Shown here piece after piece: positions 26,464 through 35,893 of a DNA stretch of 64,000 nt (positions are counted from its first letter, which is position 1; the number at the start of each line of letters is the position of its first letter). The DNA comes from Gammaproteobacteria bacterium (GTDB lineage Bacteria; Pseudomonadota; Gammaproteobacteria; Xanthomonadales; Wenzhouxiangellaceae). Location: positions 62,001-126,000 of the forward strand of contig JAJFKX010000058.1 in assembly GCA_021772985.1 (NCBI GenBank). The letters are read 5' to 3'. Below the pieces are notes generated by a model, which did not search any database, had not been told where the DNA came from, and saw only the letters and a list, made by a program, of their open reading frames with translations. Position numbers and translations under genes: made by a program.

Positions 26464-27102
26464 ATGTCACAAACTTCAATATTTCATCGTATCGTATTGT
26501 CTGCAATCCTGATAATCAGTGTATTTGGATGGCTTCCGTTAGTGCGTTCGATATTCGATGGCAACAGTTATCTGTGGGGAAATAATTATTTTGGTCATGC
26601 AGTAAACGGAGCAGGTATGTCCGGTGACTTATGGTACCTGGTCGTGGTGTCGGCATTCGGTTTACTGGTTCTGTATTCGTTACAGCGTCACTGGAGACCA
26701 TTGGGTACAATCCTGGCGACGACTTGGCTGACGGTGCTCCTTGTCGACAGTGTTTACAGTTGGTTGGCGGTTCCTGAGGGCAACTGGTTCCATGGTGACA
26801 CTCTGGGCATTCACCTGAATCTAAGCTTGATAGCGCCGGTAGTGTTTACCTTGGTGTTATTGGCCAGCATATTTCTATGTAAACAGAACCGTGAGCAGGG
26901 CGGCTCTTCTGCGATACCCCTGCAAAAAAATAACAGGCGCCGGTTATTATGGCTGGGTGCATTGTTGCCGATTCAGTTTGTCTTGTTACGATTTGGTCAA
27001 CCGCATGGTTTGTCTGATCAGATCGGCGTGATAATAACCATTCTGCAATGGCTGCTGATGGGCTGGGCGTTAGCTTATAGGCCACGCATGGAAGCAGCAT
27101 AG
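26464..27102 (+). CDS. Polytopic membrane protein, unknown function
   Basis: The ATG at 26464 is preferred because GAGAGGA lies just upstream; a longer frame back to 26314 would overlap the divergent gene's start and adds a non-membrane segment. The 212-aa product has about six hydrophobic helices with short loops and ends 'ALAYRPRMEAA'. I do not recognise the family. The composition (Trp/Leu-rich, few charged residues) fits an inner-membrane protein. Confidence 0.6.
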   Translation: MSQTSIFHRIVLSAILIISVFGWLPLVRSIFDGNSYLWGNNYFGHAVNGAGMSGDLWYLVVVSAFGLLVLYSLQRHWRPLGTILATTWLTVLLVDSVYSWLAVPEGNWFHGDTLGIHLNLSLIAPVVFTLVLLASIFLCKQNREQGGSSAIPLQKNNRRRLLWLGALLPIQFVLLRFGQPHGLSDQIGVIITILQWLLMGWALAYRPRMEAA

Positions 27103-27269
27103 ATGGTGCGTTTGGTAAATTGTAGGAGACAAGCAGCCAGTCAAGCTTAAAAATTTGCCGATGTCATTACACTGGGTGCTTTCCTCGGGCTCAGTAAGTC
27201 AGATAAAGCCATCAACAATATTATTCAAACTATCGGCTACTATAGCTATGGTTTAATCAGAGCTTGGTT

Positions 27270-27647
27270 ATGAGTGATAAGTACAATTATATGTTACTGC
27301 TGATCGGGATGAGCATCAGTGCATATGCTGGTGAGGCTGATGTATTGTCAGTAAAAGCAGACTGTACGGTTGACAATATCTGTATGATTTCGGTAACTGT
27401 ACGACATGCTGATACCGGTTGGACACATTACGCAGATGCCTGGGAAGTGTTAACGCCGGATGGTGAGCTGCTGGCCAGCAGGGTGCTGGCGCATCCGCAT
27501 GTGAATGAGCGGCCAGTGACACGGAGCCTGCCAAGGGTTCCCGTTCCGGCTGATCTGGATAGTGTGGTAGTACGCGCGCATGATTCGGTACACGGCTATG
27601 GCGGGCGTGAAGTCAGGTTGAAGCTGAGCCGGCCATTGAAGCAATAA
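27270..27647 (+). CDS. Small conserved exported protein
   Basis: A 125-aa protein; ATG 27270 gives a signal peptide ending 'ISAYA', and GTG/ATG 27264 is an alternative. The mature part has two cysteines (CTVDNIC), then 'VTVRHADTGWTHYADAWEVL' and 'LAHPHVNERPVTRSL', and ends in 'DSVHGYGGREVRL'. I recall similar short periplasmic proteins in marine Alpha- and Gammaproteobacteria with the same 'GWTHYAD...HPH...VHGxGG' order, all uncharacterised. The fold appears to be a small beta sandwich. Confidence 0.6.
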   Translation: MSDKYNYMLLLIGMSISAYAGEADVLSVKADCTVDNICMISVTVRHADTGWTHYADAWEVLTPDGELLASRVLAHPHVNERPVTRSLPRVPVPADLDSVVVRAHDSVHGYGGREVRLKLSRPLKQ

Positions 27648-27751
27648 ACTATCTTAAACAGCGACATCCTGTCAGCTGTTGATATGACAGTCGACAATCC
27701 AGCTGTGTCGAGCTAAAGTTGCAATTGTTTTCAGTTCCAGTGATGTATTCA

Positions 27752-28384
27752 ATGAAATCAGTGTCTTCAATTTTTTTGGTACTCTCCTTATTAGGTTGTC
27801 AGGCGACAGATTCTGATACAGGAGAAACCCTGGTAATTGTTGAGTGTCATTCGAATGACACTGAGAATTTATTGCAAAACCCTGAATTTACAATTGGCGC
27901 TGGAACTTCAATGCCCGAACACTGGAGAATGTCACAACATGCGGGTGTACAGGCCTATACAATTCAGGCACTTAATGGTGAATTGGCCATCGATAAATTT
28001 GCAGAGCAGCATTGGTTGCTGGTCACTCAGGCAATAAAAACTGAAAGTGTTGCTGGTGAATCAGTCATATTCACTGCAGAAATGCAACAAAATATGACGG
28101 ATGATGGATGGACGCAGGTGCTTGAACCGGGTGGTGGGCTCAGTATTATTATTCATGGCACTGAGCCGGAGGCACCACTGCGGCAAAAACTGTTGCTCAA
28201 TTCCAGTCTGCAGCACGAACCCAAGCTTGGGGTATTCGATTGGACGCCGGTTTCCGTAGATTTTGTCGTTCCCGTTGGCACTACCAGATTAGAAGTGGGT
28301 TTTTTGCATCAGGCAAATGGGGATATGGCAATTCGTAATCCTGCATTGCGGATAACCGGTGAGCACCCATCTACTTGCGAATAA
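27752..28384 (+). CDS. Hypothetical lipoprotein
   Basis: From ATG 27752 the protein starts with a lipoprotein signal and lipobox LLGC (Cys16), giving 210 aa; ATG 27743 or TTG 27719 are alternatives and no ribosome site decides. The mature part, starting 'LLQNPEFTIGAGTSMPEHWRMS', resembles a carbohydrate-binding-type beta sandwich as in many 'NPxFExG...PxxW' proteins. Binding function is inferred from that opening only. Confidence 0.55.
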   Translation: MKSVSSIFLVLSLLGCQATDSDTGETLVIVECHSNDTENLLQNPEFTIGAGTSMPEHWRMSQHAGVQAYTIQALNGELAIDKFAEQHWLLVTQAIKTESVAGESVIFTAEMQQNMTDDGWTQVLEPGGGLSIIIHGTEPEAPLRQKLLLNSSLQHEPKLGVFDWTPVSVDFVVPVGTTRLEVGFLHQANGDMAIRNPALRITGEHPSTCE

Positions 28385-28427
28385 TTACCCAGTAAACAGA
28401 CCAGCTGAATTTGACAGCGTCCCGGAA

Positions 28428-28465
28428 ATGGGATGCCAGGTATCCCAATATCGGAATAATCCCAT
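28428..28465 (+). promoter_or_regulatory. Candidate activator (enhancer) site upstream of the sigma-54 promoter
   Basis: TGGGAT (28429-28434) and ATCCCA (28442-28447) form an inverted repeat with a 7-base spacer, followed by a further half-site ATCCCAT (28459-28465). They lie 55-90 bases upstream of the -24 element, a usual place for NtrC-family binding. The regulator encoded at 39516 is the likely ligand. Confidence 0.45.
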
Positions 28466-28517
28466 TTTCATAAAATACAATTTGTTCTTAACTGTTTGAT
28501 ATTAATAAGGTAAATAA

Positions 28518-28535
28518 TTGGCATGCTATTTGCAT
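28518..28535 (+). promoter_or_regulatory. Sigma-54 (-24/-12) promoter of the efflux operon
   Basis: TTGGCATGCTATTTGCAT carries GG (28520-28521) and GC (28532-28533) at exactly ten bases spacing and matches the YTGGCAxGx4TTGCW consensus closely. Transcription would start near 28545, at or one base before the ATG of the adaptor gene. An NtrC-type activator and kinase are encoded at the operon's end. Confidence 0.75.
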
Positions 28536-28545
28536 AATAGTGTGT

Positions 28546-29796
28546 ATGGATATTAAGCGCCCCGATCTCAAACAAAAACGTAAACGCAAGCAGCTAATCG
28601 GTGTAGTCAGTGGTACTGCTGTAATGGCAGTGCTGATGATTATTTTGTTCCGGCTGGAACCGGCGGCACCCAAGGTGGAACGCAGCACGGTCTGGATTGA
28701 CCGGGTACAGCGTGGTGAATTTGTTCGTCAGGTGCGAGGTCCCGGGACTCTGGTACCAAAGGAGATTCGCCTGATCGCGGCCACCAGCGAAGGCCGGGTA
28801 GAACGGGTCTTGGTAAAGGCAGGCGCAAGGGTGGAACCTGATACCGTTTTGGTTGAATTGTCCAATCCGGAGTTGGTAAGACAGGCGGAAGAAGCTGGTT
28901 GGTCGGGCGAAGCTGCAGAAGCTGACCTGCGCTCATTGGAGGCTGAACTCAGCCGGGAGCTGTTGGACGCAAGGGCAGGTCTGGCGGTGGTCAAGGCTGA
29001 CCAGCAAGGGGCACAGTTACAAATGGAAGCCGAAGCTGACCTTGTCAAACAGGGAATAGTATCCAGGTTACAGTTCCGGCAGAGTGAATTGCGTGCTCAG
29101 CAGCTGGAAATTCGGGTAGGACTGGAGCAACAACGTATCCAGGAGTTAGGAGCATCGATTCAGGCCCAGCTTGCTGCCCAGCAGGCAAGGGTAGAGCAGG
29201 TTCGCAGATTAAAACAACGCCGTGAACAACAGGTTGCAGACCTTCAGGTTCGTGCCGGTATTGCCGGAGTATTGCAGATTGTTAATGTTGAACCAGGTGA
29301 ACAATTAGCACCTGGTTTTAATGTTGCCCGGGTAGCCCAACCCGAAGAGTTGATAGCAGAGCTGCGGGTGGCTGAAACCCAGGCGCGTGACATCCAAATG
29401 GACCAAAAAGTCGAGGTTGATACCCGTAACGGTGTTGTTGAAGGCCGCGTGATCCGGATTGACCCTGCAGTGCTCAACGGCACTGTGCAGGTGGATGTTG
29501 AGCTGATCGGCCAACTGCCTTCCGGCGTACGTCCGGATTTATCCGTGGATGGAGTGATTGAGCTGGAGCGTCTGGAAGATGTGTTGTATGTGGGCCGTCC
29601 AGCCTATGGTCAGAGCAATAGTACGGTCAGTCTGTTTCGGCTGGATGGCGACGGTAATGCTTTGCGCTCACCAGTCAGTCTGGGGCGTGCCTCAGTCAAC
29701 TTAATTGAAGTGGTGGCGGGTTTACAAGCTGGTGATCAGGTCATTCTTTCTGACACTTCGGCCTGGGATGAACATGACAGGATTCGTCTTGAATAA
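28546..29796 (+). CDS. Periplasmic adaptor of an ABC efflux system (HlyD/MacA-like)
   Basis: A 416-aa protein. A basic N-terminus (MDIKRPDLKQKRKRKQ) precedes one transmembrane helix (~17-37), a lipoyl/barrel half ('GTLVPKEIRLIAATSEGRVERVLVKAGARV'), a long coiled-coil hairpin (~105-230) and the returning barrel ('LQVRAGIAGVLQIVNVEPGE'). The start agrees with family N-termini, which begin M-D-I-x-R. No ribosome binding site precedes it and the sigma-54 start point coincides with the ATG, suggesting leaderless translation. It would link the ABC pump to an outer-membrane channel encoded elsewhere. Confidence 0.88.
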   Translation: MDIKRPDLKQKRKRKQLIGVVSGTAVMAVLMIILFRLEPAAPKVERSTVWIDRVQRGEFVRQVRGPGTLVPKEIRLIAATSEGRVERVLVKAGARVEPDTVLVELSNPELVRQAEEAGWSGEAAEADLRSLEAELSRELLDARAGLAVVKADQQGAQLQMEAEADLVKQGIVSRLQFRQSELRAQQLEIRVGLEQQRIQELGASIQAQLAAQQARVEQVRRLKQRREQQVADLQVRAGIAGVLQIVNVEPGEQLAPGFNVARVAQPEELIAELRVAETQARDIQMDQKVEVDTRNGVVEGRVIRIDPAVLNGTVQVDVELIGQLPSGVRPDLSVDGVIELERLEDVLYVGRPAYGQSNSTVSLFRLDGDGNALRSPVSLGRASVNLIEVVAGLQAGDQVILSDTSAWDEHDRIRLE

Positions 29797-29856
29797 AGCG
29801 ATAAGTTTTCAACCACCTTACTGAGTAAGATTCAAACGATTAATGCGAGCTAAATT

Positions 29857-30657
29857 ATGACTACAAATAACGATCATAAATCATTAATAAGCATGGAAGA
29901 CATTCGCAAAGTTTTCTATACCGATGAAGTAGAAACCCATGCTTTGGCTGGCGTTCACCTGGATGTTCAACAGGGTGAATATGTATCCATATCCGGGCCT
30001 TCAGGCTGCGGCAAATCCACCTTGCTGTCATTGCTGGGTCTGCTGGACACTCCCACGGATGGCAGTTACATCTTAAATGGCCAATCAGTAGATGATATTA
30101 GTGCAGGAGAACGCGCCAAAATTCGTAATCAGGAAATTGGTTTTGTATTTCAGGCATTTAATCTGATCGGTGATTTGTCGGTTGCTGAAAACGTTGAGTT
30201 GCCGTTGACATACCGCGCTGGCACCAACCGCAAGCAACGCCGGGAGAGTGCAGTTGAGGCTCTGGAACGAGTGGGTATGGCGCACCGTTTGAACCACTAC
30301 CCATCACAACTATCCGGTGGGCAGCAACAACGGGTTGCAGTTGCCCGGGCACTGGTCGGCTCGCCGGCAATACTGCTGGCTGATGAGCCAACCGGTAATC
30401 TGGATTCCAAGAACGGCGAACAGGTGATGCTGTTACTTGATGAGTTGCATCGCACTGGCGCCACCATATTAATGGTTACCCATGATCCTCGTTATGCGGA
30501 TTTTGCAGAGCGCCAGATTTTCATGTTTGATGGACGCATTGTGGATGAAGAAACCTTGCATGAGCTTCGCGAGAAAGAAGATTTGAGAGTCCGCGAAATG
30601 GTTCAACAACGGGACCGCTCACGCACTGATCAGCAACCGGCTGGAGCAATCTCGTGA
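29857..30657 (+). CDS. ABC transporter ATPase, MacB/LolD type
   Basis: A 266-aa ATPase with Walker A 'GPSGCGKST', Q-loop, signature 'LSGGQQQR', Walker B 'ILLADEPTGNLDS' and H-loop 'VTHD'. It belongs to the MacB/LolD/FtsE class that pairs with MacB/FtsX-type permeases. Its end overlaps the GTG start of the first permease by four bases. It most likely energises the following permeases for export of a peptide, lipid or toxic compound. Confidence 0.92.
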   Translation: MTTNNDHKSLISMEDIRKVFYTDEVETHALAGVHLDVQQGEYVSISGPSGCGKSTLLSLLGLLDTPTDGSYILNGQSVDDISAGERAKIRNQEIGFVFQAFNLIGDLSVAENVELPLTYRAGTNRKQRRESAVEALERVGMAHRLNHYPSQLSGGQQQRVAVARALVGSPAILLADEPTGNLDSKNGEQVMLLLDELHRTGATILMVTHDPRYADFAERQIFMFDGRIVDEETLHELREKEDLRVREMVQQRDRSRTDQQPAGAIS

Positions 30658-33119
30658 ATGCCTTATGGCATGAAATTCAAGGCAGTATTCGGTCGCTGCA
30701 GAAAGTACCAGGGTTTGCTATTGCCATCATATTAACGTTGGCTCTAGGGATTGGCGCCAACGGTGCAATCTTCACTGCGATCAGCTCGGTTTTATTACAG
30801 CCACTACCGTATCCGGACAGCCAAGAACTGGTTCAGGTGTATAACAGCTATCCAAAATCCGGTCCCGAAATTGCCGGCACTTCAATTCCTGATTACCTGG
30901 ATCGGAAAGAGCAGGCCGAGGCACTGGAAGATTTGTTTATTTATACGGGTGAAAACTTCAGTCTGAACATGGATGGGCAGCCACAGCGGTTGTTGGGTTA
31001 CCGGGCTTCACCATCAATGTTTTCAACGTTGCGGGTACAACCGGCACTGGGTGCTGCATTTACCGATGCGAATATGGAACTTGGCGCTGATAAGGTAGCT
31101 GTGATCAGCCATGAGCTTTGGCAGGATGCATTTGCTGGTGACCTGCAGGCAATTGGTACGACATTAATCTTGAATGGTGAAAACTATCAAGTGCTGGGGG
31201 TGATGCCGATAGGCTTTTTATTCCCTAACCGCGATGCACGGTTATGGGTGCCGTTTGCTTTTTCGCCAGAGCAAAGGAGCGACCAAGAGCGTGGTAATGA
31301 GTTCTCCAGCAGTATCGGGCGCCTGAAACCAGGTGCCAGTATCGAACAGCTGAATGCACAGATGGATGCTATTGTTGAACGCGGCGCAGAACGCCTGGCC
31401 GCTGATCCGGAATTCGGGGCTTCGGTAGCAGGCTTTATAGAGAGCACAGGCTTCACCGGTCGGGCACAATCCTGGCATGCCATGATGACCGTTAACCTTA
31501 AAGACATGGTGTGGTTACTACAGGGGGCGGTATTGTTGGTGCTGTTGATTGCCTGCGCCAATGTTGCCAATCTGCAATTGGTTCGGATGACCAAACGCCA
31601 GCGTGAATTATCTTTGCGTTCGGCGCTGGGTGCCGGAGTAGCCCGTTTAGCTGGGCAATTGGTGTTGGAAAGCCTGCTGCTGGCGTTGGCCGGGGCAGTG
31701 ATCGCAGTCATCATTGCGCTGGCTGGTATTCAGCTTATCAAGTTGGTTGGATTGGAGTTGCCGGAGCGTGGCCTGGGCTTGGCATTAGATGGCCAGGTAT
31801 TGCTGTACATGCTACTGGTTGCCATTGTGGCTGCTTTGGTATCAGCACTGATACCTGTTTTGGTTTTAGGCCGGGCACGTTTGCAGATGTTGCGCGAAGG
31901 AGGCCGTGGTACCACTGGGTTTGGAGGAAGCAAGCTTTTGCAACAGGGTTTGGTGGTTGCTCAGACAGCTTTGGCTTTAGCCCTGCTGGTCAGTTCAGCA
32001 TTGATGCTGCGTAGTTTTATCAACTTGAACAATGTCGATCCCGGTTTTGACAGCAATCAGGTGGTTACCGCACGGGTTGCGTTACCTGATAGCCGTTATC
32101 CGGATAATGTTGCTCAGAATAACTTTTATCAGCGTTTACAGCAGCAATTGAGCACCACCCCCGGCGTTACCGCTGCCGGCATCGGTACGCCACTGCCGTT
32201 TACAGGTAACGATTGGACCAGTACCTATTCGATTGAAGGTGATGTGATACCGGATGGTATGCCATCGCGTCACGGACATGCCCGGATTGTGGATGGCGGC
32301 TATTTTCAGACACTCGGTATCGAGTTGCAGCAAGGGCGTTTTTTCGGTGCTGGAGATGCTGCTGATGCAACGCCGGTGGTTATCATCGACCGTTATTTCG
32401 CGGAGCAGCGCTTTCCCGGTGAAGATCCAATTGGCCAGCGTATTGCCCGTGGTGGCAGCACCGATGACACCACTATCTGGTGGACGGTCATTGGGGTGGT
32501 TGAAAGTATCCGGCACAACAATTTGGACAAGCCAATCGAAAAGGAAACTTATTACTTCAATTACCCGCAATTCAGCGTTGATGATTTTACCGTGGTGACC
32601 AGGAGCGAATTGCCGGAAAGCAGTTTGATCAACAGCTTAAGGGAAGTAGTGCAGTCGATAGATCCGGAACTGCCGATTTATAGGGTTACCAGCATGAATT
32701 CATTATTAAACGATGCGCTGTTAACCCGCCAGGCACCGATGCTGCTGTTGGTGGCATTTGCAGCAGTGGCCTTGATTTTAGCTGCGGTGGGTATTTATAG
32801 CGTGCTCAGTTTTATGGTTGCGCAGCGGCGCCGTGAAATTGGCGTGCGTATGGCGATTGGTGCTCGTGCCAAGACAGTAGTGCAAATGGTATTGCGCCAA
32901 GGCAGTTGGATGCTGGGTATCGGCTGTGTGATCGGCATTGTGGCTGCGATAGCACTTGGCCGGTTGCTGTCGGCCCAGCTATTTGGTGTCCCGCAGATTG
33001 ATCTGGCGTCTTATCTGCTGGTGATTGTCATGCTCGGCTCGGTTGGTCTGCTGGCTTGCTGGTGGCCAGCGCGCAGAGCAGCGCATGTGCACCCAATGGA
33101 AGCCTTGCGCTACGAATAA
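30654..33119 (+). CDS. MacB/FtsX-family ABC permease 1
   Basis: An 821-aa permease (GTG start) of the duplicated, large type often called ADOP: TM1 at ~20-40 ('AIAIILTLALGIGANGAIF'), a periplasmic MacB_PCD domain, three helices, a second periplasmic domain (~430-690) and a final three-helix FtsX domain ('RRREIGVRMAIGARAKTVV'). It ends 'HPMEALRYE', the same tail as the next two permeases. Translationally coupled to the ATPase. Confidence 0.88.
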   Translation: MNALWHEIQGSIRSLQKVPGFAIAIILTLALGIGANGAIFTAISSVLLQPLPYPDSQELVQVYNSYPKSGPEIAGTSIPDYLDRKEQAEALEDLFIYTGENFSLNMDGQPQRLLGYRASPSMFSTLRVQPALGAAFTDANMELGADKVAVISHELWQDAFAGDLQAIGTTLILNGENYQVLGVMPIGFLFPNRDARLWVPFAFSPEQRSDQERGNEFSSSIGRLKPGASIEQLNAQMDAIVERGAERLAADPEFGASVAGFIESTGFTGRAQSWHAMMTVNLKDMVWLLQGAVLLVLLIACANVANLQLVRMTKRQRELSLRSALGAGVARLAGQLVLESLLLALAGAVIAVIIALAGIQLIKLVGLELPERGLGLALDGQVLLYMLLVAIVAALVSALIPVLVLGRARLQMLREGGRGTTGFGGSKLLQQGLVVAQTALALALLVSSALMLRSFINLNNVDPGFDSNQVVTARVALPDSRYPDNVAQNNFYQRLQQQLSTTPGVTAAGIGTPLPFTGNDWTSTYSIEGDVIPDGMPSRHGHARIVDGGYFQTLGIELQQGRFFGAGDAADATPVVIIDRYFAEQRFPGEDPIGQRIARGGSTDDTTIWWTVIGVVESIRHNNLDKPIEKETYYFNYPQFSVDDFTVVTRSELPESSLINSLREVVQSIDPELPIYRVTSMNSLLNDALLTRQAPMLLLVAFAAVALILAAVGIYSVLSFMVAQRRREIGVRMAIGARAKTVVQMVLRQGSWMLGIGCVIGIVAAIALGRLLSAQLFGVPQIDLASYLLVIVMLGSVGLLACWWPARRAAHVHPMEALRYE

Positions 33120-33135
33120 TGCCAGGAGTCGAAAG

Positions 33136-35628
33136 ATGTTATTTTTTGAGTTTAAACACACACTGCGCGGCTTAATACGAACTCCCTGGTTTACGCTGAC
33201 TGCGGTTGGCATGTTGGGTATCGGACTGGCGCTGGTGTTGGCAGGTTTTGCCATTACCCAGTCTTTCTTATTGCGACCACCGCCTTATCCACAACCTGAC
33301 AATATCGTACATCTGGAACTGGAAAATTCAGTCACCGGGAACCTGAATAACAGTATCCCAATTCATAGTTGGCTGGAGATGAATGAACACCAAAGCCAGA
33401 TGGAATATTTTGGTGGCTATAGCGAAGGGACCATTAATGTCGGGGCAACTGGAAATGGAGAGGATCAACGGGCACAACGCTATGATGGTGTATTTGTCAG
33501 TGCAGATCTATTTCGTGTACTGGGTGTAGAACCACAGTTGGGCCGTAACTTTCAGGCACAAGATGAACAGGCGGGGGCGCTACGGGTAGTGATGCTCAGT
33601 TATGCCCTTTGGCAGAATCGGTTTAATGCAGACTCAGGTATCGTTGGGCAGGCACTGCGTGTAAATGGGGAAACAGCTACCGTCATAGGTGTCATGCCTG
33701 ATGGTTTTCGGTTTCCGCGAAACCATGGTATCTGGGTAAATTTTGACACGGATATCAACGGTGTTGTACGCGGTACCGGGCGAGCCTTGGACGGTTTAGG
33801 CCGGCTAAAGGCTGAAGCCAGTATTGCAAGCGTGCAAACTGAATTACAGTCAATCGTTACCCGTGAGCATGAACAATTTCCGGAAACCAGCCAGGGTGAC
33901 CGGTTAGCGGTAAAAACCCTCGCTGCAGAATACGTTAACAGTGTTACACGTGGGATTATCCGAGCGATGTTTATTGCGGTATCGATGGTGTTATTGATTG
34001 CATGCGCTAACGTGGCCGGCTTGTTGGGGGCACGAGCGACGCAGCGCGGCCGCGAACAGACCATTCGCGGGGCTTTGGGTGCCTCCCGCAGGCGTCTGTT
34101 GTTCGGGGGGTTGATTGAAGCAGGTGTTATTGCGGGTTTGGCCACTTTATTGGGGTTGTTGATTGCCCAGGGATTTGTTAGTTGGTTCCAGCGCGTACTG
34201 CGTAGTTCAGAAGACGGGCCACCACTGTGGGTAATGGATATCAGCTTTGATTTTACAACTTTTATTTTTGCTGTTGCAGTCGCATTTGTAGCAGCGCTGG
34301 CAGCTGGCTGGCTGCCGGCCTGGCGAGCATCCAGACTGGAAGCAGGCAGTGCTTTGCGAACCGGAGGGCAAGGCAGCATTGGTTCTGGGCTGGGTCGGAT
34401 AGGACGTTACCTGGTGGCAATTGAAATCGCCTTATCATTGATGCTGCTGGTCAGTGCGGGTCTGATTGTACGTACCGTAATGAATATCCAGTATATCGAT
34501 ATCGGAGCGGATATCGAGCAGGTCATGTCGGGCCGGATTGGGTTATTTGAGCAGGCCTATCCAGAAGCTCTGCAGGTGCGTCAGGTGTTACAGCAGGCAC
34601 AACAGGATATGCAAGCTTTGCCTGGTGTTACAGCAGGGACTGTTGCCACCAGTTTACCGATGACCTTTGGAGGCGGTTTTCTGGTAGCAAATGAAGCATT
34701 GACTGATGTAGCAAGCGATCAGTTGCCCACTGCTAATGAAGTGATTATCGCAGACAATTACTTTGATTTTTTCAGTATTCCATTATTAGCAGGTCGAGAC
34801 TTTGACAGCCGCGACCAAACCGAGGCTGAACCTGTAACCGTTATCAGCCGGGATTTGGCAGCACGCTTATGGGGAAGCACTATGTCAGCACCAGCCAGTA
34901 ACGATTTACAGTTGGCTGCTGAGGCTTTGGGTAAACGTTTGCGCGTACGTACAAGTGATGAGCAGTGGGAATATCGGACGGTGGTCGGTGTTGTAAAAGA
35001 TGTTGTCAATGATGGTGAAGATTTGGCATTTGGTTCAGGCCGCCCCGTTCATGGTGCTTATTATTTGCCTCTAAACCAGGCGGAAGCGCGTTTTTGGAGC
35101 CTGGCAATAAGGGGTGACAGTGGGGCCGATGCGCTGGTTGATGATTTGCGTGGTGTGCTGCAGCAAATAGACAGTGACTTACCCGTCTACTGGTTGCGAA
35201 GTATTGATGATTGGATTGATATTGCTGTGTTTGATCATCGATTGATCGCGAAACTGTTCGGGGCTTTCGGCATCATCGCCTTATTGCTGACAGCCGCAGG
35301 GCTTTACGCATTGCTGGCATATGCGGTCAGCAGCCGAACACGTGAAATTGGTGTGCGCCGTGCACTGGGAGCCAGTGCTGCAAGGATCGTCAGAAATGTG
35401 TCCCATACCAGCATGGTGCAACTGATGATTGGTTCCATCTTCGGATTGATTTTAGCCATGCTGTTTGCACGTCTGCTGGCGAACATTTTATATGACGTTT
35501 CACCCTTTGATCCGGTTACTTTCAGCAGTGTGTTGCTGCTGTTTACACTGGTTACAGTTATGGCATCAGCACTGCCTGCAATGCGTGCAACCCGAATTCA
35601 ACCAATGGAAGCTTTACGTTACGAATAA
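33136..35628 (+). CDS. MacB/FtsX-family ABC permease 2
   Basis: ATG 33136 is chosen since AGGAG precedes it and it avoids overlap with permease 1; the open frame extends back to 33025 but that part is antisense-like to the family. The 830-aa protein has TM1 ('LTAVGMLGIGLALVLAGFAI'), two periplasmic domains and two three-helix blocks ('RTREIGVRRALGASAARIV'), and ends 'QPMEALRYE'. A paralogue of its two neighbours. Confidence 0.87.
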   Translation: MLFFEFKHTLRGLIRTPWFTLTAVGMLGIGLALVLAGFAITQSFLLRPPPYPQPDNIVHLELENSVTGNLNNSIPIHSWLEMNEHQSQMEYFGGYSEGTINVGATGNGEDQRAQRYDGVFVSADLFRVLGVEPQLGRNFQAQDEQAGALRVVMLSYALWQNRFNADSGIVGQALRVNGETATVIGVMPDGFRFPRNHGIWVNFDTDINGVVRGTGRALDGLGRLKAEASIASVQTELQSIVTREHEQFPETSQGDRLAVKTLAAEYVNSVTRGIIRAMFIAVSMVLLIACANVAGLLGARATQRGREQTIRGALGASRRRLLFGGLIEAGVIAGLATLLGLLIAQGFVSWFQRVLRSSEDGPPLWVMDISFDFTTFIFAVAVAFVAALAAGWLPAWRASRLEAGSALRTGGQGSIGSGLGRIGRYLVAIEIALSLMLLVSAGLIVRTVMNIQYIDIGADIEQVMSGRIGLFEQAYPEALQVRQVLQQAQQDMQALPGVTAGTVATSLPMTFGGGFLVANEALTDVASDQLPTANEVIIADNYFDFFSIPLLAGRDFDSRDQTEAEPVTVISRDLAARLWGSTMSAPASNDLQLAAEALGKRLRVRTSDEQWEYRTVVGVVKDVVNDGEDLAFGSGRPVHGAYYLPLNQAEARFWSLAIRGDSGADALVDDLRGVLQQIDSDLPVYWLRSIDDWIDIAVFDHRLIAKLFGAFGIIALLLTAAGLYALLAYAVSSRTREIGVRRALGASAARIVRNVSHTSMVQLMIGSIFGLILAMLFARLLANILYDVSPFDPVTFSSVLLLFTLVTVMASALPAMRATRIQPMEALRYE

Positions 35629-35893
35629 TATCAACCCTTTGTCAGGGTTCATGGAGAACAGCATATAACTATATTTTGGATGGGACTGAGACTGATTTTG
35701 TGTGGCTTCCGAGGCAACTCGGAGTTTGCTCTGATGTTGGTTGAATGGGCCAATCCAGGCGATTCTTATGATCGGCAAGTGCAGACTGGTACCGCTGATC
35801 CGCTGTTTGCGCAGACTGGTTGGTCAATGCTTCTACCGGCCAGGTAAACGGATAAGGCACTAGATAGCAAATGCATAAAACTGGAGAGTAAAG
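35629..35893 (+). other. 265-bp gap between permeases 2 and 3
   Basis: This gap interrupts an otherwise tight operon. It holds a perfect hairpin (TCCGAG 35708-35713, loop GCAA, CTCGGA 35718-35723), two copies of GCAGACTGGT (in 35780-35820) and a 55-codon open frame (35680-35847) with no recognisable similarity. The hairpin could stabilise or end part of the transcript. GGAGAG just before 35894 is the ribosome site of permease 3. Confidence 0.35.

Noticed and set aside
33600-34379. 259-codon minus-strand frame opposite permease 2
   Set aside because: Antisense to a strongly conserved permease; composition (Asn/Thr/Pro rich) is typical of a shadow frame.
35680-35847. 55-codon open frame between permeases 2 and 3
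   Set aside because: No ribosome site, no similarity I recognise, and it contains a hairpin and a direct repeat; described only within the gap feature.
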